From Gp1-AA133 sp963850425 (GTDB taxonomy: Bacteria > Acidobacteriota > Terriglobia > Terriglobales > Acidobacteriaceae), in assembly GCA_963850425.1 (NCBI GenBank), contig CAWKLF010000007.1, positions 310,001 to 374,000 on the forward strand: a stretch of 64,000 bases of DNA, written 5' to 3'. Positions 1 through 8,148 of the stretch are shown here, in pieces. The notes under the pieces are model-generated. The model was not told the origin of the DNA, ran no database searches, and saw only the letters and a program-made list of their open reading frames with translations. Numbering within the stretch: the first letter of the stretch is position 1; every line of letters begins with the position of its first letter. A program made the translations under genes and the position numbers.

Positions 1-114
1 CCTTGAAGTCGGTGCGAAACGTAAGCCGTGCCAGGCTCCGGCTCAGCCCCCTTCTGTCTCTCTCAACTGCGGGAACCGCGGCCTCAATCGGCGGGCCTGG
101 ACTCGGTATGCTGC

Positions 115-1290
115 TCATTGGTCCACCGCTTCCCGGTCGCGCGAGATTAGCAGCAGTGCAAGATCCCTTCCCGACGGATCGCCACATTGCGCGGCAGTTT
201 GCTTCTCGATCTGGAAGACGATGTCCATGAGTTTGTCGGGCACATCCGTATTGCTGAGCCCTTGGAGATGGCGAAGATCGGCCCGCCCGCTTTGCCAGCG
301 ATTCCAAAGGTCCCGCAATTCGTTGCCCGGCAGCGCAGGGCTTCCACTGCCGCTGGCGAGCGTCAGATCGATGCCTTTTTCCTGCGCGCAGTTCTTCAAG
401 CGTTCACCCGCCAGCGCGAAAGCGCCGTCAATCCGCCGATTGCGATCCATATCGGAAATCCGCCGCAGAAACGGATCCGCCGCCAGCACCAGCATTGCGG
501 TTTCCAATCGATTGCTCGCCTGTGCATCCTCCGGATCGGCCTTTACGCTTTCCTGCAGGTAGCGTTCGGCAGTTCGATATCGGCCTGACTGAAACGCCGC
601 CTCGCCTGCGCCCGCCAGCGCATGCGGGTCTTTGCCATTGAGTTTCAAAACCAACTGGTACTGTTGAAGAGCGTCCGGATAGGCTCGGGCCTGCGCGAAC
701 AGCTTCGCAACCTTCAGGTGCTCGCCAGGATCTGACGGCAGAACCTGCGCCAGCGCCAGCAATTCGGCCTGCGCCTGCGGAAAGGCATTTTGTTTCAGAA
801 GGAACTCAATCAGCTCGAAGCGTGCCTGCCTGCGGTTCTGATCGGGAGTGCTCGCCCACACTCCATAGATCGCGTTGTGATAACTACGGAGCGCTTCGTC
901 CAGGGAACCGCGCCGGGCCGCCAATCGCGCCAGCGCCAGGTTGATCGTGCTGTCTTGCGGCGCTGCGTTCCACAAGCGCAGCAAGTACGCCTCCGACTCG
1001 TTGAGCCGTCCCGTTTCCCGCAATGCGCGCGCCAGGTTCAGCTGGTAGGTGGAATTGTCGGTGTCGTAGACGAGCGCAGCGCGAAAATCGTCCAGGGCGC
1101 GCTCGGGCCGTCCCGCATGCACTTCGGCAAGTCCGGCTTCGTAAGCATGCCAGGCAATCTGCTTTTCGTTTGCCTTGAGCCGGATGACCAGGCGCGATAC
1201 CAATGCAAACCCAACAATCGCAATCACCATCAACGCGGCCAGCACCAGGGGAGTTCGGCGAGCTAACGGTCTGGGGATGGTATCGTTCAT
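115..1290 (-). CDS. Membrane-anchored TPR protein
   Basis: The 391-residue protein begins with a short basic stretch and one membrane segment (about residues 14-36), so most of it probably lies outside the cytoplasm. The rest is helical with repeated TPR-like units, such as 'AGRPERALDDFRAALVYDT' and 'SGRYRTAERYLQESVKADP', up to about residue 265. TPR arrays act as protein-binding scaffolds; the partner cannot be told from the sequence. The C-terminal 120 residues have no motif I recognise. The gene stands alone, with repeats upstream. The fold is confident, the role is unknown. Confidence 0.8.
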   Translation of the reverse strand: MNDTIPRPLARRTPLVLAALMVIAIVGFALVSRLVIRLKANEKQIAWHAYEAGLAEVHAGRPERALDDFRAALVYDTDNSTYQLNLARALRETGRLNESEAYLLRLWNAAPQDSTINLALARLAARRGSLDEALRSYHNAIYGVWASTPDQNRRQARFELIEFLLKQNAFPQAQAELLALAQVLPSDPGEHLKVAKLFAQARAYPDALQQYQLVLKLNGKDPHALAGAGEAAFQSGRYRTAERYLQESVKADPEDAQASNRLETAMLVLAADPFLRRISDMDRNRRIDGAFALAGERLKNCAQEKGIDLTLASGSGSPALPGNELRDLWNRWQSGRADLRHLQGLSNTDVPDKLMDIVFQIEKQTAAQCGDPSGRDLALLLISRDREAVDQ

Positions 1291-1338
1291 CGCGACAATC
1301 TTTCATCGTAAAGGATGGAAACAAACTGCAACAAATTT

Positions 1339-1388
1339 GTCATCCCGAGCGGAGTGAGGCGCCAGCCGAACGCAGTCGAGGGACCTTG
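1339..1388 (+). repeat. Dispersed intergenic repeat, copy 1
   Basis: This segment starts GTCATCCCGAGCGGAGTGAG and continues through CGCCAGCCGAACGCAGTCGA. It recurs nearly unchanged at 3940-3988 and in shortened form at 3776-3809. All copies lie between genes and none has a good reading frame. Confidence 0.8.
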
Positions 1389-1427
1389 CGTTTCCCCCCA
1401 AAAACCCGCAGCAAGAAGGTTCTGCTC

Positions 1428-1597
1428 GATGGGCCAGACTTGATGCGCCCGACTCGATGGGCCAGACTCGATGGGCCAGACTTGATGAGCCAGACTTGAT
1501 GGGCCAGACTTGATGGGCCAGACTTGATGGGCCAGACTTGATGGGCCAGACTTGATGGGCCAGACTTGATGGGCCAGACTTGATGGGCCAGACTTGA
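1428..1597. repeat. Tandem array of about twelve 14-bp units
   Basis: The unit GATGGGCCAGACTT is repeated head to tail about twelve times. The first few units are diverged (GATGCGCCCGACTC, GATGAGCCAGACTT); the last seven or so are identical. Because 14 is not a multiple of three, every frame stays open in places and gives a spurious 94-residue reading frame of repeated WPIKSGPSSLAHQV-like text. The array lies between two minus-strand genes. The identical units at one end suggest recent slippage or expansion. There are no spacers, so it is not a CRISPR. Confidence 0.95.
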
Positions 1598-1663
1598 TAG
1601 CTTGCGACCCACGGTTAACAGCATCTGTTACTTAGTAGAATCCTTTCTGCGGAAACTCAAACA

Positions 1664-1712
1664 GCCGCGGAGCGGCGGCATAGGATAGCCCAGCGCGTAA
1701 GCGCTGGGTAGC
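1664..1712 (+). repeat. Dispersed intergenic repeat with internal hairpin
   Basis: This block reads AGCCGCGGAGCGGCGGCATA and then GGATAGCCCAGCGCGTAAGC. It contains the hairpin CCCAGCGC/GCGCTGGG. A closely related copy in opposite orientation lies at 12011-12060, behind the tyrosine transposase. The sequence immediately after it (to about 1785) is also rich in short GC palindromes. Confidence 0.75.
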
Positions 1713-1789
1713 GAATAGAAACGCGCGAGCCCCGGCAGGGGCGGCACAACGGCGACGCGGGCGTGAGCCCGCGAGCCCGCTTCGAAAAA

Positions 1790-2383
1790 CTACTTCTTCG
1801 CCAGAAACCTTCCAATTCCCAACCGCACTTGAAACGTATTAATCCCCGGATTCGGAGTGGCCAGACCGGCGTTGGAAATGTGCATGTAGCGCGCTTCGAT
1901 GCTCCAGTTGCGCCGTTCGCCGAGCAAGTGAATCCCAAAAACGCCACTCGTCGTAAAATTCACTGCGTTCGTCCCGGTCGGCACCGTGTGGTTGGTGAAC
2001 AAAGTTCCGCCATCAATCTCCAGGTAAGGAACAATTGACCCACGCGTCGCGAAATCCCACTTCAAGTCGATGGGATTAAACCCCGCACCATAACTGGTGT
2101 TTGCTGGTTGGAAAACCAGGAACACCGGCACGGCATCCACCGCGTATTCGAAGCGCCCTTTCAGAAATCCTGGCCCATGCGGCCGCGTCAGAATCCATCC
2201 ATAGCGAACTCCCAGATTCCAGACGCCGGTATTCTTGGTGCCACCCGGTACCGAGTGTCCGCCGCCGGTCCAGAGTTGAATCTCGTGCCCCCCCTCCTCG
2301 GGATGCTCCTGGGAGAACGAAATACCGCCGAGACCAGCGACCAGGGCGACCGAGACGAGAAGCCATCGGAGAAATCTGCGCAT
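1790..2383 (-). CDS. PagL-like lipid A deacylase / acyloxyacyl hydrolase family protein
   Basis: From the ATG at 2383 the protein is 197 residues with a clear signal peptide (MRRFLRWLLVSVALVAGLGG). The remainder alternates as expected for a small outer-membrane beta barrel. Near the C-terminus it has RYMHISNAGLATPNPGIN, matching the PagL signature in which His and Ser of H-x-S-N-A-G are catalytic; PagL removes an acyl chain from lipid A at the 3-position. The longer reading from 2449 would put 22 residues before the signal peptide, so I prefer the inner start. It stands alone. Family assignment is good; activity is inferred. Confidence 0.8.
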   Translation of the reverse strand: MRRFLRWLLVSVALVAGLGGISFSQEHPEEGGHEIQLWTGGGHSVPGGTKNTGVWNLGVRYGWILTRPHGPGFLKGRFEYAVDAVPVFLVFQPANTSYGAGFNPIDLKWDFATRGSIVPYLEIDGGTLFTNHTVPTGTNAVNFTTSGVFGIHLLGERRNWSIEARYMHISNAGLATPNPGINTFQVRLGIGRFLAKK

Positions 2384-2552
2384 GATTTGGCTGACTGCAC
2401 CACCACCCCAGCAATCGCGCACCCGCGAGGACTCCCTTATCCTCACCATGAATCTAAGCCTTTCTCCGCGCTCTCCCTGCCTACCCCGCGCCCTCTGCGT
2501 TTAAGGTTTTGAGTACCACACCTCGGACTAGAATCGTTCTTAACTACCCGAG

Positions 2553-3302
2553 TCATCCCAAACTCAACCCGCCATCGACCGTCAAAATCTGCCCAGTAAT
2601 GAAATGCGGCGCCTCGGCAAAAAACCGCACGGCGGCAGCCACCTCTTCTCCGCTGCCATTGCGTTTCATCGGCGTGATTCGGCTCATTTTTCGCATGAAA
2701 GGCTCGGCAGCCTTTTCCCCCAATTCAATCATGCCGGGAGCGACCGCATTCACGGCAATCTCCGGCGCCAGCGCTTTGGCCATCACCTTCGTCAACATGT
2801 GCAGCGCTGCCTTCGATGAGCAATAGTGCGCGTGCGTCGGCCAGGGCACCGAACCGCCAAGCGAGCCCATATGAATGACCTTGCCGCGCTGCTGCCGAAG
2901 ATGCTTCAAAGCCTCGCGCGTCACCAGAAACGGCCCGCGCGTGTTCGACGCAAAAATCGCATCCCACTGCGCCACCGTGATCTTCTCAAACTCCACCGTT
3001 TCGTAGTTCGCTGCATTGTTCACCAGGATATCGATCCTCCCCAGTTCCTTGCCGGCCTCTTTGATCATCGCCCTGACGCTCTTCTCGCTGGTGACATCGC
3101 AATGCAGCGCCAATGCCCGCACCCCCAGGCTCGCCAGATCGATCACCGTATGCTGCGCTTCGCGCGCCGACTTATTAAAGGTGATCGCGACATCCGCCCC
3201 GGCCCGTGCCAGCGCCAGTGCCGACGCCCGTCCTAACCGCTTCGCCCCGCCCGTGATCAGCACGGCCTTGCCGTGCAGCGGCAATTCCAGGTTCTTCTTC
3301 AT
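2553..3302 (-). CDS. SDR-family NAD(P)-dependent oxidoreductase, pteridine-reductase-like
   Basis: This 249-residue Rossmann protein has all classical short-chain dehydrogenase marks: TGGAKRLG at 17-24 for cofactor binding, NNAA at 95-98, and Ser147, Tyr160 and Lys164 (YCSSK) as the catalytic set. The glycine motif TGGAxRLG resembles FolM/pteridine reductases more than FabG enzymes, and residues N43-K44 after the second strand would suit NADPH. The end (GQILTVDGGLSLG) is complete. It is transcribed alone. Substrate is not determinable; a pterin or quinonoid substrate is a guess. Confidence 0.88.
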   Translation of the reverse strand: MKKNLELPLHGKAVLITGGAKRLGRASALALARAGADVAITFNKSAREAQHTVIDLASLGVRALALHCDVTSEKSVRAMIKEAGKELGRIDILVNNAANYETVEFEKITVAQWDAIFASNTRGPFLVTREALKHLRQQRGKVIHMGSLGGSVPWPTHAHYCSSKAALHMLTKVMAKALAPEIAVNAVAPGMIELGEKAAEPFMRKMSRITPMKRNGSGEEVAAAVRFFAEAPHFITGQILTVDGGLSLG

Positions 3303-3462
3303 GGCTCGGATTGTACCGTTTGAGGGCTGAACCAGTTACTGTCAGGCTATTACCCGCTTTCGCTTTTGACTTACCGGGATCGCGCGAACCCCAGAAGACC
3401 GTGGGTCTAACCCTTCCGCACATCGACCGGCCGAGTTACAAACTTCTTTACATTCCGGACGA

Positions 3463-3490
3463 TTGAAATTTGGCGCGAAAATGCTAAACT
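3463..3490 (+). promoter_or_regulatory. Sigma-70-like promoter giving a near-leaderless transcript
   Basis: TTGAAA (3463-3468) and TAAACT (3485-3490) are separated by 16 bp. The expected transcription start, about 7 bases downstream, falls on or next to the ATG at 3497. No Shine-Dalgarno sequence fits between them. Confidence 0.5.
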
Positions 3491-3496
3491 CCGCGG

Positions 3497-3742
3497 ATGG
3501 CCGACCCTCGAGAAGTTCTCGTTTACACTCGCAAGGGCTGCCATCTGTGCGAAATCGTGAAAGAAAGTTTGGTAAAGCTTGAGCGCCGCGGCCTGTTCCG
3601 CTGGCAGGAAGTCGATGTCGACACCGACGAACAACTCCGCCGCCAGTTCACCGACGAGGTCCCCGTAGTCTTCATCGACGGCCGCAAAGCCTTCAAATAT
3701 CGCATGGACGAACGCGACTTCCTGCGCAAGCTGGCCAGTTGA
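3497..3742 (+). CDS. Glutaredoxin-like protein
   Basis: The 81-residue protein has the thioredoxin fold of small glutaredoxins. It starts with strand EVLVYTRKG, carries the redox motif Cys15-His-Leu-Cys18, and has the cis-proline strand VPVVFIDG followed by a final helix. CHLC, rather than the CPYC of true glutaredoxins, is typical of the DUF836/glutaredoxin-family proteins that act as small dithiol oxidoreductases. The ATG lies directly after a promoter-like -10 box and has no ribosome-binding site, so it may be translated from a leaderless mRNA. Partner proteins are unknown. Confidence 0.88.
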   Translation: MADPREVLVYTRKGCHLCEIVKESLVKLERRGLFRWQEVDVDTDEQLRRQFTDEVPVVFIDGRKAFKYRMDERDFLRKLAS

Positions 3743-4186
3743 GCCCCATCGCAACCACCCACCCCTTCCATTCATGTCATCCCGACCGAAGTGAGGCGCC
3801 AGCCGATCGTAATTAGCCCTCACAACAATTTCGTTCTAAGACCCAGCTACCACATTTTTCTCCACCGACTTTAGATCTGCGCTGACGTCCGCTGACGTTC
3901 GCACATAAGTCATCCCATCGCGATAGCCATTTCAACCTTGTCATCCCGAGCGAAGTGAGGCGCCAGCCGAACGCAGTCGAGGGACCTTGTGTTTCTTCCG
4001 CCGTCACTCGATGACCAGGCACGCATGCGGCACCTGGCTATCCATCAGCCGGCAATATCCACGGCCCATCCCCGTCTGTTATCCGCAACCAAGCTTTTCT
4101 CCGCGCCCTCCCACCCCTCTCCGCCGTCTGCGTTTTAAGATTTTCAAGCCACCTGCCATCCCCATGTCCTACAATCTCCCCGGTCC
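3743..4186. other. Gene-free stretch holding two copies of a dispersed repeat
   Basis: This 444-bp gap contains a shortened copy (3776-3809) and a full copy (3940-3988) of the repeat first seen at 1339-1388. Near its end, TACAAT at 4170-4175 looks like a -10 box only 11 bases before the ATG of the next gene. I see no convincing gene. Confidence 0.7.
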
Positions 4187-5755
4187 ATGCTGCGCACCCA
4201 ACTCTACGCCGACCCCGCCAACCTCTTCTTGCACGATGTCATCCTCGAGGCCTGCCGCAAGTTTCCTAATAAAACGGCGCTGCTCGACGCCTCCATCGAT
4301 CGTCGCTTCACCTATGCGGAATACGGGGAGACCGTCGAAGCCCTTGCCCGCGGCCTGGTCGCCGCCGGCCTCAAACCCGGTGAAGTCGTCGCCATCTTCC
4401 TCCCAAATTCCTGGGAATTCGCCGCTGCTTACCACGCAACCACACTCGCAGGAGGCTTCCCCACCCTGCTGAATCCGACCTATCGCGAGCGCGAAGTACG
4501 CTACCAGTTGGAGAATTCCGTTGCCGCCATCCTCATCACCGATGGCGCCGTCCTGGGCGACATCAATCTGGCGGGATTGCCAAACCTGCGCCGCGTTTAC
4601 AGCACGCGCCATAGAGCCAGCGCCACGGAAGACTTCTCCGACCTGCTGAAACCGGTGACGGTCGCGCTTCCTAACCCACGCCTATCGTCGAAGGAGGCGA
4701 TCGCCGCCCTTCCCTACTCCAGCGGAACAACCGGCCTACCCAAGGGCGTGATGCTCTCGCACTACAACCTCATCGCCAACATTTACCAGCTGATCGCTCC
4801 GGACGGCGTGCCCTTGACCAACGCCGACACGATGCTCTGCTTCCTTCCCCTCTACCATATTTATGGCCTCAACGTGGCCCTCAATCCGATCCTTACGCTC
4901 GGCGGCCAAATCGTGCTGATGCCTCGCTTCAACGTCCCGCAACTTCTAGCTCTGCTCGTCTCTGAAGGTGTCACCATGATGCCGGTCGTTCCTCCAGCTT
5001 TGAACGCGCTGAACCATGCTGCCGAAGCCGGTACCTTTCCCGCGGGACACAAAGTCGGATGGGTGAAGTGCGGAGCCGCGCCGCTTGCTCCCGAACTGGC
5101 TCGCCGCTTTACCGAGCTCACCGGCATTCCCATCAACCAGGGATATGGAATGACTGAAGCTTCCCCGGTCACGCACGTCGGCTACGTTCAACCGGAGCTC
5201 AACAATCCCGTATCGATCGGACAGCCGCTCGCGCAAACCGATTGCCGCGTCGTCGATCTCGCCGACCGTGAAGTCGGGGCGTGCGAACCGGGCGAGCTCG
5301 TCATGCGCGGCCCGCAATTCATGTTGGGATACTGGAAAGAACCGCAAGCCACTGCCAGCGTCTTGCGTGACGGATGGTACTGGTCGGGCGACATCGTGAA
5401 CCGTGACGCCAGCAACTTCTTCTATGTGCTCGACCGGCGCAAGGAGATGATCAAGTACAAGGGCTTCCCGGTGGCCCCCGCCGAAGTCGAAGCCGTCTTG
5501 ATGGAGCATCCCGCCGTTCGCGACTGCGGAGTCGTCGCGCGCCCCAACCCAGAGGCCGGCGAAATTCCCTGTGCCTTCGTCGTGCTGCGCGAAGGTCACA
5601 ATTCCGACGAGGCCATGAAGAAAGCCCTATGCGGCTTCGTGGCCGACCGTCTCACTCACTACAAGCAGCCCCGCGAAATCCTCTTCGTCGACTCGGTGCC
5701 GCGCACGCCTTCGGGCAAAATCCTTCGCCGGGAACTACGCAAGGTTTTCTCCTGA
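4187..5755 (+). CDS. AMP-dependent acyl-CoA synthetase (4-coumarate/fatty acid ligase type)
   Basis: This 522-residue adenylate-forming enzyme activates a carboxylic acid with ATP and transfers it to CoA. The phosphate-binding motif YSSGTTGLPKG starts at residue 177. GYGMTEASP, the ATP-binding aspartate in YWSGDI, the hinge DRRKEMIKYKGF and the catalytic lysine in TPSGKILRREL (Lys511) are all present, so both domains are complete. The acid-binding pocket resembles 4-coumarate-CoA ligases and medium-chain acyl ligases, but substrate cannot be fixed. It stands alone, with a -10-like TACAAT very close to the start. Confidence 0.88.
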   Translation: MLRTQLYADPANLFLHDVILEACRKFPNKTALLDASIDRRFTYAEYGETVEALARGLVAAGLKPGEVVAIFLPNSWEFAAAYHATTLAGGFPTLLNPTYREREVRYQLENSVAAILITDGAVLGDINLAGLPNLRRVYSTRHRASATEDFSDLLKPVTVALPNPRLSSKEAIAALPYSSGTTGLPKGVMLSHYNLIANIYQLIAPDGVPLTNADTMLCFLPLYHIYGLNVALNPILTLGGQIVLMPRFNVPQLLALLVSEGVTMMPVVPPALNALNHAAEAGTFPAGHKVGWVKCGAAPLAPELARRFTELTGIPINQGYGMTEASPVTHVGYVQPELNNPVSIGQPLAQTDCRVVDLADREVGACEPGELVMRGPQFMLGYWKEPQATASVLRDGWYWSGDIVNRDASNFFYVLDRRKEMIKYKGFPVAPAEVEAVLMEHPAVRDCGVVARPNPEAGEIPCAFVVLREGHNSDEAMKKALCGFVADRLTHYKQPREILFVDSVPRTPSGKILRRELRKVFS

Positions 5756-5787
5756 GCGCAGCGCTTCCCTACCGATAGTTTGCTTGC

Positions 5788-6318
5788 TCAGTTGTTCGCC
5801 CAGGGTGGAGTCACACCCGTCATCCGCGCATAGGCAATCAACTGTCCCATGTGCTCGTTGTCATGAATGATGATTCGCAGAAACATGCCGTCCACGGTCG
5901 CATCCCGGTCCGCGATGTGCACCTTGCGCTCCAGGTCCTTCGGCGTCTCCGCGGCGTGCGCCGTCTTGACCGCATCCAGCGAGCGCTTCAGCCATTGGAT
6001 CACTTCCGGCTTGGACGTCACGGACTTCTCCATCTCCCGCGTAAGGTCCGCCGGCATCTTTGGTCCAGTAATGCTGAGCAGATAAAAGGTCGCCAGCGCA
6101 ATGTGCATGTAGACTTCGCTGGTCGAACGCACTCCGGCCGCCGGCCGCCACGTAAACTTCTCCGCCGGCGTTGCTTCCGCCAGAGCAATCAACTGGCTCG
6201 ATACATGTTTCCACTCGCCGTCGTATCCCTGCCAGATGCCTTCGGGCGGATTCTGTGCAAGCAATCCCGGCGTGCCCAATAGAACCGTTACCAACGCAAT
6301 CCCCACGCAAATTTTCAC
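5788..6318 (-). CDS. Exported DinB-family protein
   Basis: I place the start at the GTG at 6318, preceded by GAGGAGAG. This gives 176 residues with an N-terminal signal peptide (VKICVGIALVTVLLGTPGLL). The longer ATG-like start at 6423 would put a signal sequence in the middle of the chain. The mature part is a four-helix DinB-like bundle with metal-ligand candidates His in EVYMHIAL, and His in IIIHDNEHMGQLIAYAR near the end. DinB proteins bind divalent metals and include thiol transferases; this one's reaction is unknown. It stands alone. Confidence 0.8.
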   Translation of the reverse strand: MKICVGIALVTVLLGTPGLLAQNPPEGIWQGYDGEWKHVSSQLIALAEATPAEKFTWRPAAGVRSTSEVYMHIALATFYLLSITGPKMPADLTREMEKSVTSKPEVIQWLKRSLDAVKTAHAAETPKDLERKVHIADRDATVDGMFLRIIIHDNEHMGQLIAYARMTGVTPPWANN

Positions 6319-6468
6319 GGTGCTCTCCTCTTCCCTGCCCCTCTTAGACGGTAGCGCCACCCTTTCGTTGGGGTGGATCCCTATTATTAGAAGATAAGTC
6401 TCCATCCCCTCGCCGCGACCCAACCGCCAATCTCGGTCTGCGCCCCCGGATGCTACACTCGCTCAGGC

Positions 6469-6777
6469 ATGCGGACGGACATTCTCCCTCTATGTGACAA
6501 GCATTTCCGCACGATGGAAGCCTGCATCGCTCCCTACAGTTTCGACTACTCCGTCGATTTCTTCCGCTGCACCGAGAAGTTCTGCGGCCGATGTTTTGGC
6601 GAGCGCGTAGGCTACGTGAATCCAAAACGCGATGTCCCTCCCGAAATCACTCCCGACCAGCCCCGCTGCGACATGCACGGGCGGCCCATGTTCATCCTGA
6701 GCCTCGACCGCCAGCACAACCGCATCTCCTACGGTTGCACCGAACCCGGCTGCACGCAACGCGTGATCAAGACCTGA
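6469..6777 (+). CDS. Small cysteine-rich protein, probable zinc ribbon
   Basis: I do not recognise this 102-residue protein. It carries two paired cysteine clusters, FRCTEKFCGRCFG in the middle and YGCTEPGCTQR at the end, plus single cysteines at 9, 19 and 67. Two similar C-x4-C modules suggest one or two zinc ribbons. There is no signal or membrane segment, so it should be cytoplasmic. A -10-like TACACT ends 9 bases before the ATG, leaving almost no leader. It lies alone between opposite-strand genes. Confidence 0.65.
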   Translation: MRTDILPLCDKHFRTMEACIAPYSFDYSVDFFRCTEKFCGRCFGERVGYVNPKRDVPPEITPDQPRCDMHGRPMFILSLDRQHNRISYGCTEPGCTQRVIKT

Positions 6778-6839
6778 GCCTCCGCTGGCCGCCCTTTGAG
6801 AGCAATGGAAGAGGGCAGCTCCGACACTCGCGCCCCGTC

Positions 6840-6885
6840 AATCCCAGGTTAGCGTCCAAGGAACGGACGCGAACCTGGGCCACCT
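6840..6885 (+). repeat. Dispersed intergenic repeat with GGTTCGCGTCC-type hairpin
   Basis: The stretch AATCCCAGGTTAGCGTCCAA is followed by GGAACGGACGCGAACCTGGG, so CCCAGGTTAGCGTCC pairs imperfectly with GGACGCGAACCTGGG. A second copy with the same layout is at 8073-8112. The rest of the gap after 6885 shows no gene. Confidence 0.75.
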
Positions 6886-7026
6886 ACCTACTCTGGAGGG
6901 TGCGGTCCGAAGTCAATCAGGTCCAGCAGATGGCGGGCGATTGCGTCTTCGTCAAGCTCCACGACGATGGCGTTCTTGTCGGCGCCGGGCTGGCGGCGGA
7001 ACCCGGGCGATAGTCTTTTGGCACGC

Positions 7027-7764
7027 TCAGGGCAGGCTGCTCCGCGCCGACTGGACAGGTTTGCTTGGCGGGGACGCGGGCGAGGGCGCCCGCGCTACAT
7101 TGACTGGTTGCGTTGATGGGCGCGCGGCTTTCTTGTTTTCCGGTTGCGCTTCTTTGGCGGCATCTTCTTCATCGTGTTCGGAAGAATCTTCTTCGCCTTC
7201 CTCGTCCGCGTCTTCTTCTTCGGAGCCTCCGTCCTCGGATTCTTCGTCTTCAGAGTCTTCGTCTTCTTCTTCTTCCAATTCTTCGTCTTCGCTTTCTTCT
7301 TCGTCTTCGCCCTCTTCTTCTTCGTCCTCTTCTGCGTCGTCCTCTTCTTCCTCCTCTTCAAATTCTTCCTTGCACCAGGCGTTGTCGTCCAAATTGTTGT
7401 CGGCGACCGAGCGGGGATCGATGACGACGCTCTCGTGGTGAAAGGGCTCGAGCTTCATGTGGCGGAGGTTGAGCGAGGCGGTCTGCAGGGCGTAGAGCAG
7501 GAGTCCGGCGATTTTCGGATCGAGCTGCCCGGCCAGGATGAGGCGCATGACCTGCATGAGGGCGACCTGGACGGAGTCGGCGTCCTCGAGCACGGGCATG
7601 GTGAAGCTGAGCGGGGCGGCGGGCTGCGCGTTCAGCTGGATGCGCTGGCCCTGCCAGTTTTTGTGAAAGAAACAGAAGCGGCGTCCGCGAAGAGCCGGGG
7701 AGCCGCACTGGGTGCCATTGGTTTTGATATGAGTGCAACGAGGGATATGAACGTCGTACGACAT
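7027..7764 (-). CDS. Cys-ligand protein with long Glu/Asp-rich tail
   Basis: From the ATG at 7764 (GGAG upstream) the protein is 245 residues. The first 35 residues hold a compact Cys/His module, CTHIKTNGTQCGSPALRGRR followed by FCFFHKNW, which could bind a metal. A helical middle follows (about 45-110). Residues about 132-205 are almost only Glu, Asp and Ser, then comes a Pro/Ala/Ser tail. I believe similar Cys/His-headed proteins occur in Acidobacteriota but cannot name a family or function. The opposite strand also reads open here because GAA/GAG runs are low complexity; that is a shadow. Confidence 0.65.
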   Translation of the reverse strand: MSYDVHIPRCTHIKTNGTQCGSPALRGRRFCFFHKNWQGQRIQLNAQPAAPLSFTMPVLEDADSVQVALMQVMRLILAGQLDPKIAGLLLYALQTASLNLRHMKLEPFHHESVVIDPRSVADNNLDDNAWCKEEFEEEEEEDDAEEDEEEEGEDEEESEDEELEEEEDEDSEDEESEDGGSEEEDADEEGEEDSSEHDEEDAAKEAQPENKKAARPSTQPVNVARAPSPASPPSKPVQSARSSLP

Positions 7765-8148
7765 GAAAAGTGCTCCACCCCCCTCCCCCACGGTCTAATG
7801 GAATGAACGAGATGCGCGGGGAAGGAGGTCAAAATCTTTGAGATGAAAGGGCTTACAGGGAAAATCTTCGAAACAAAGGAGATACATCTATAAGATAATT
7901 TCATATGTAAGCCTTATAGCTAGAGTGTGGGATGGTGGAATGGAGTGTCAAGGATTATTTGGGAATTTGGGGGAGGCGGTTCCGAAATGGGAAGGGAAAG
8001 TTGGGGTTGGGTGGGGAAAGGGCTTGACGGGGCTTTTGGAATGCGGAGAGGGTGGTGGTTGAGGTAAGTGTGATCCCAGGTTAGCGTCCAAAGGGCCGAC
8101 GCGAACCTGGGGCACCGGGCGTTCGGCTTCGCCTCACTTGCTCGGAAT
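7765..8148. other. Gene-free stretch with an A+T-richer part and one repeat
   Basis: No coding frame is convincing in this 384-bp gap. Positions 7820-7930 are visibly more A+T rich than the neighbours. 8073-8112 repeats the hairpin element found at 6840. The stretch marks the left edge of the accessory island. Confidence 0.6.

Noticed and set aside
1428..1597. Possible CRISPR array
   Set aside because: Units are only 14 bp and contiguous without spacers, and no cas gene is nearby.
1340..1624. 94-residue minus-strand reading frame made of repeated WPIKSGPSSLAHQV-like units
   Set aside because: It is the translation of the 14-bp tandem array; three array units equal one 42-bp period, so the frame stays open by chance.
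7144..7806. 220-residue plus-strand frame opposite the acidic protein
   Set aside because: It reads as Phe/Val/Arg low complexity, the complement of GAA/GAG codons; the minus-strand protein has an RBS and a structured Cys/His head.
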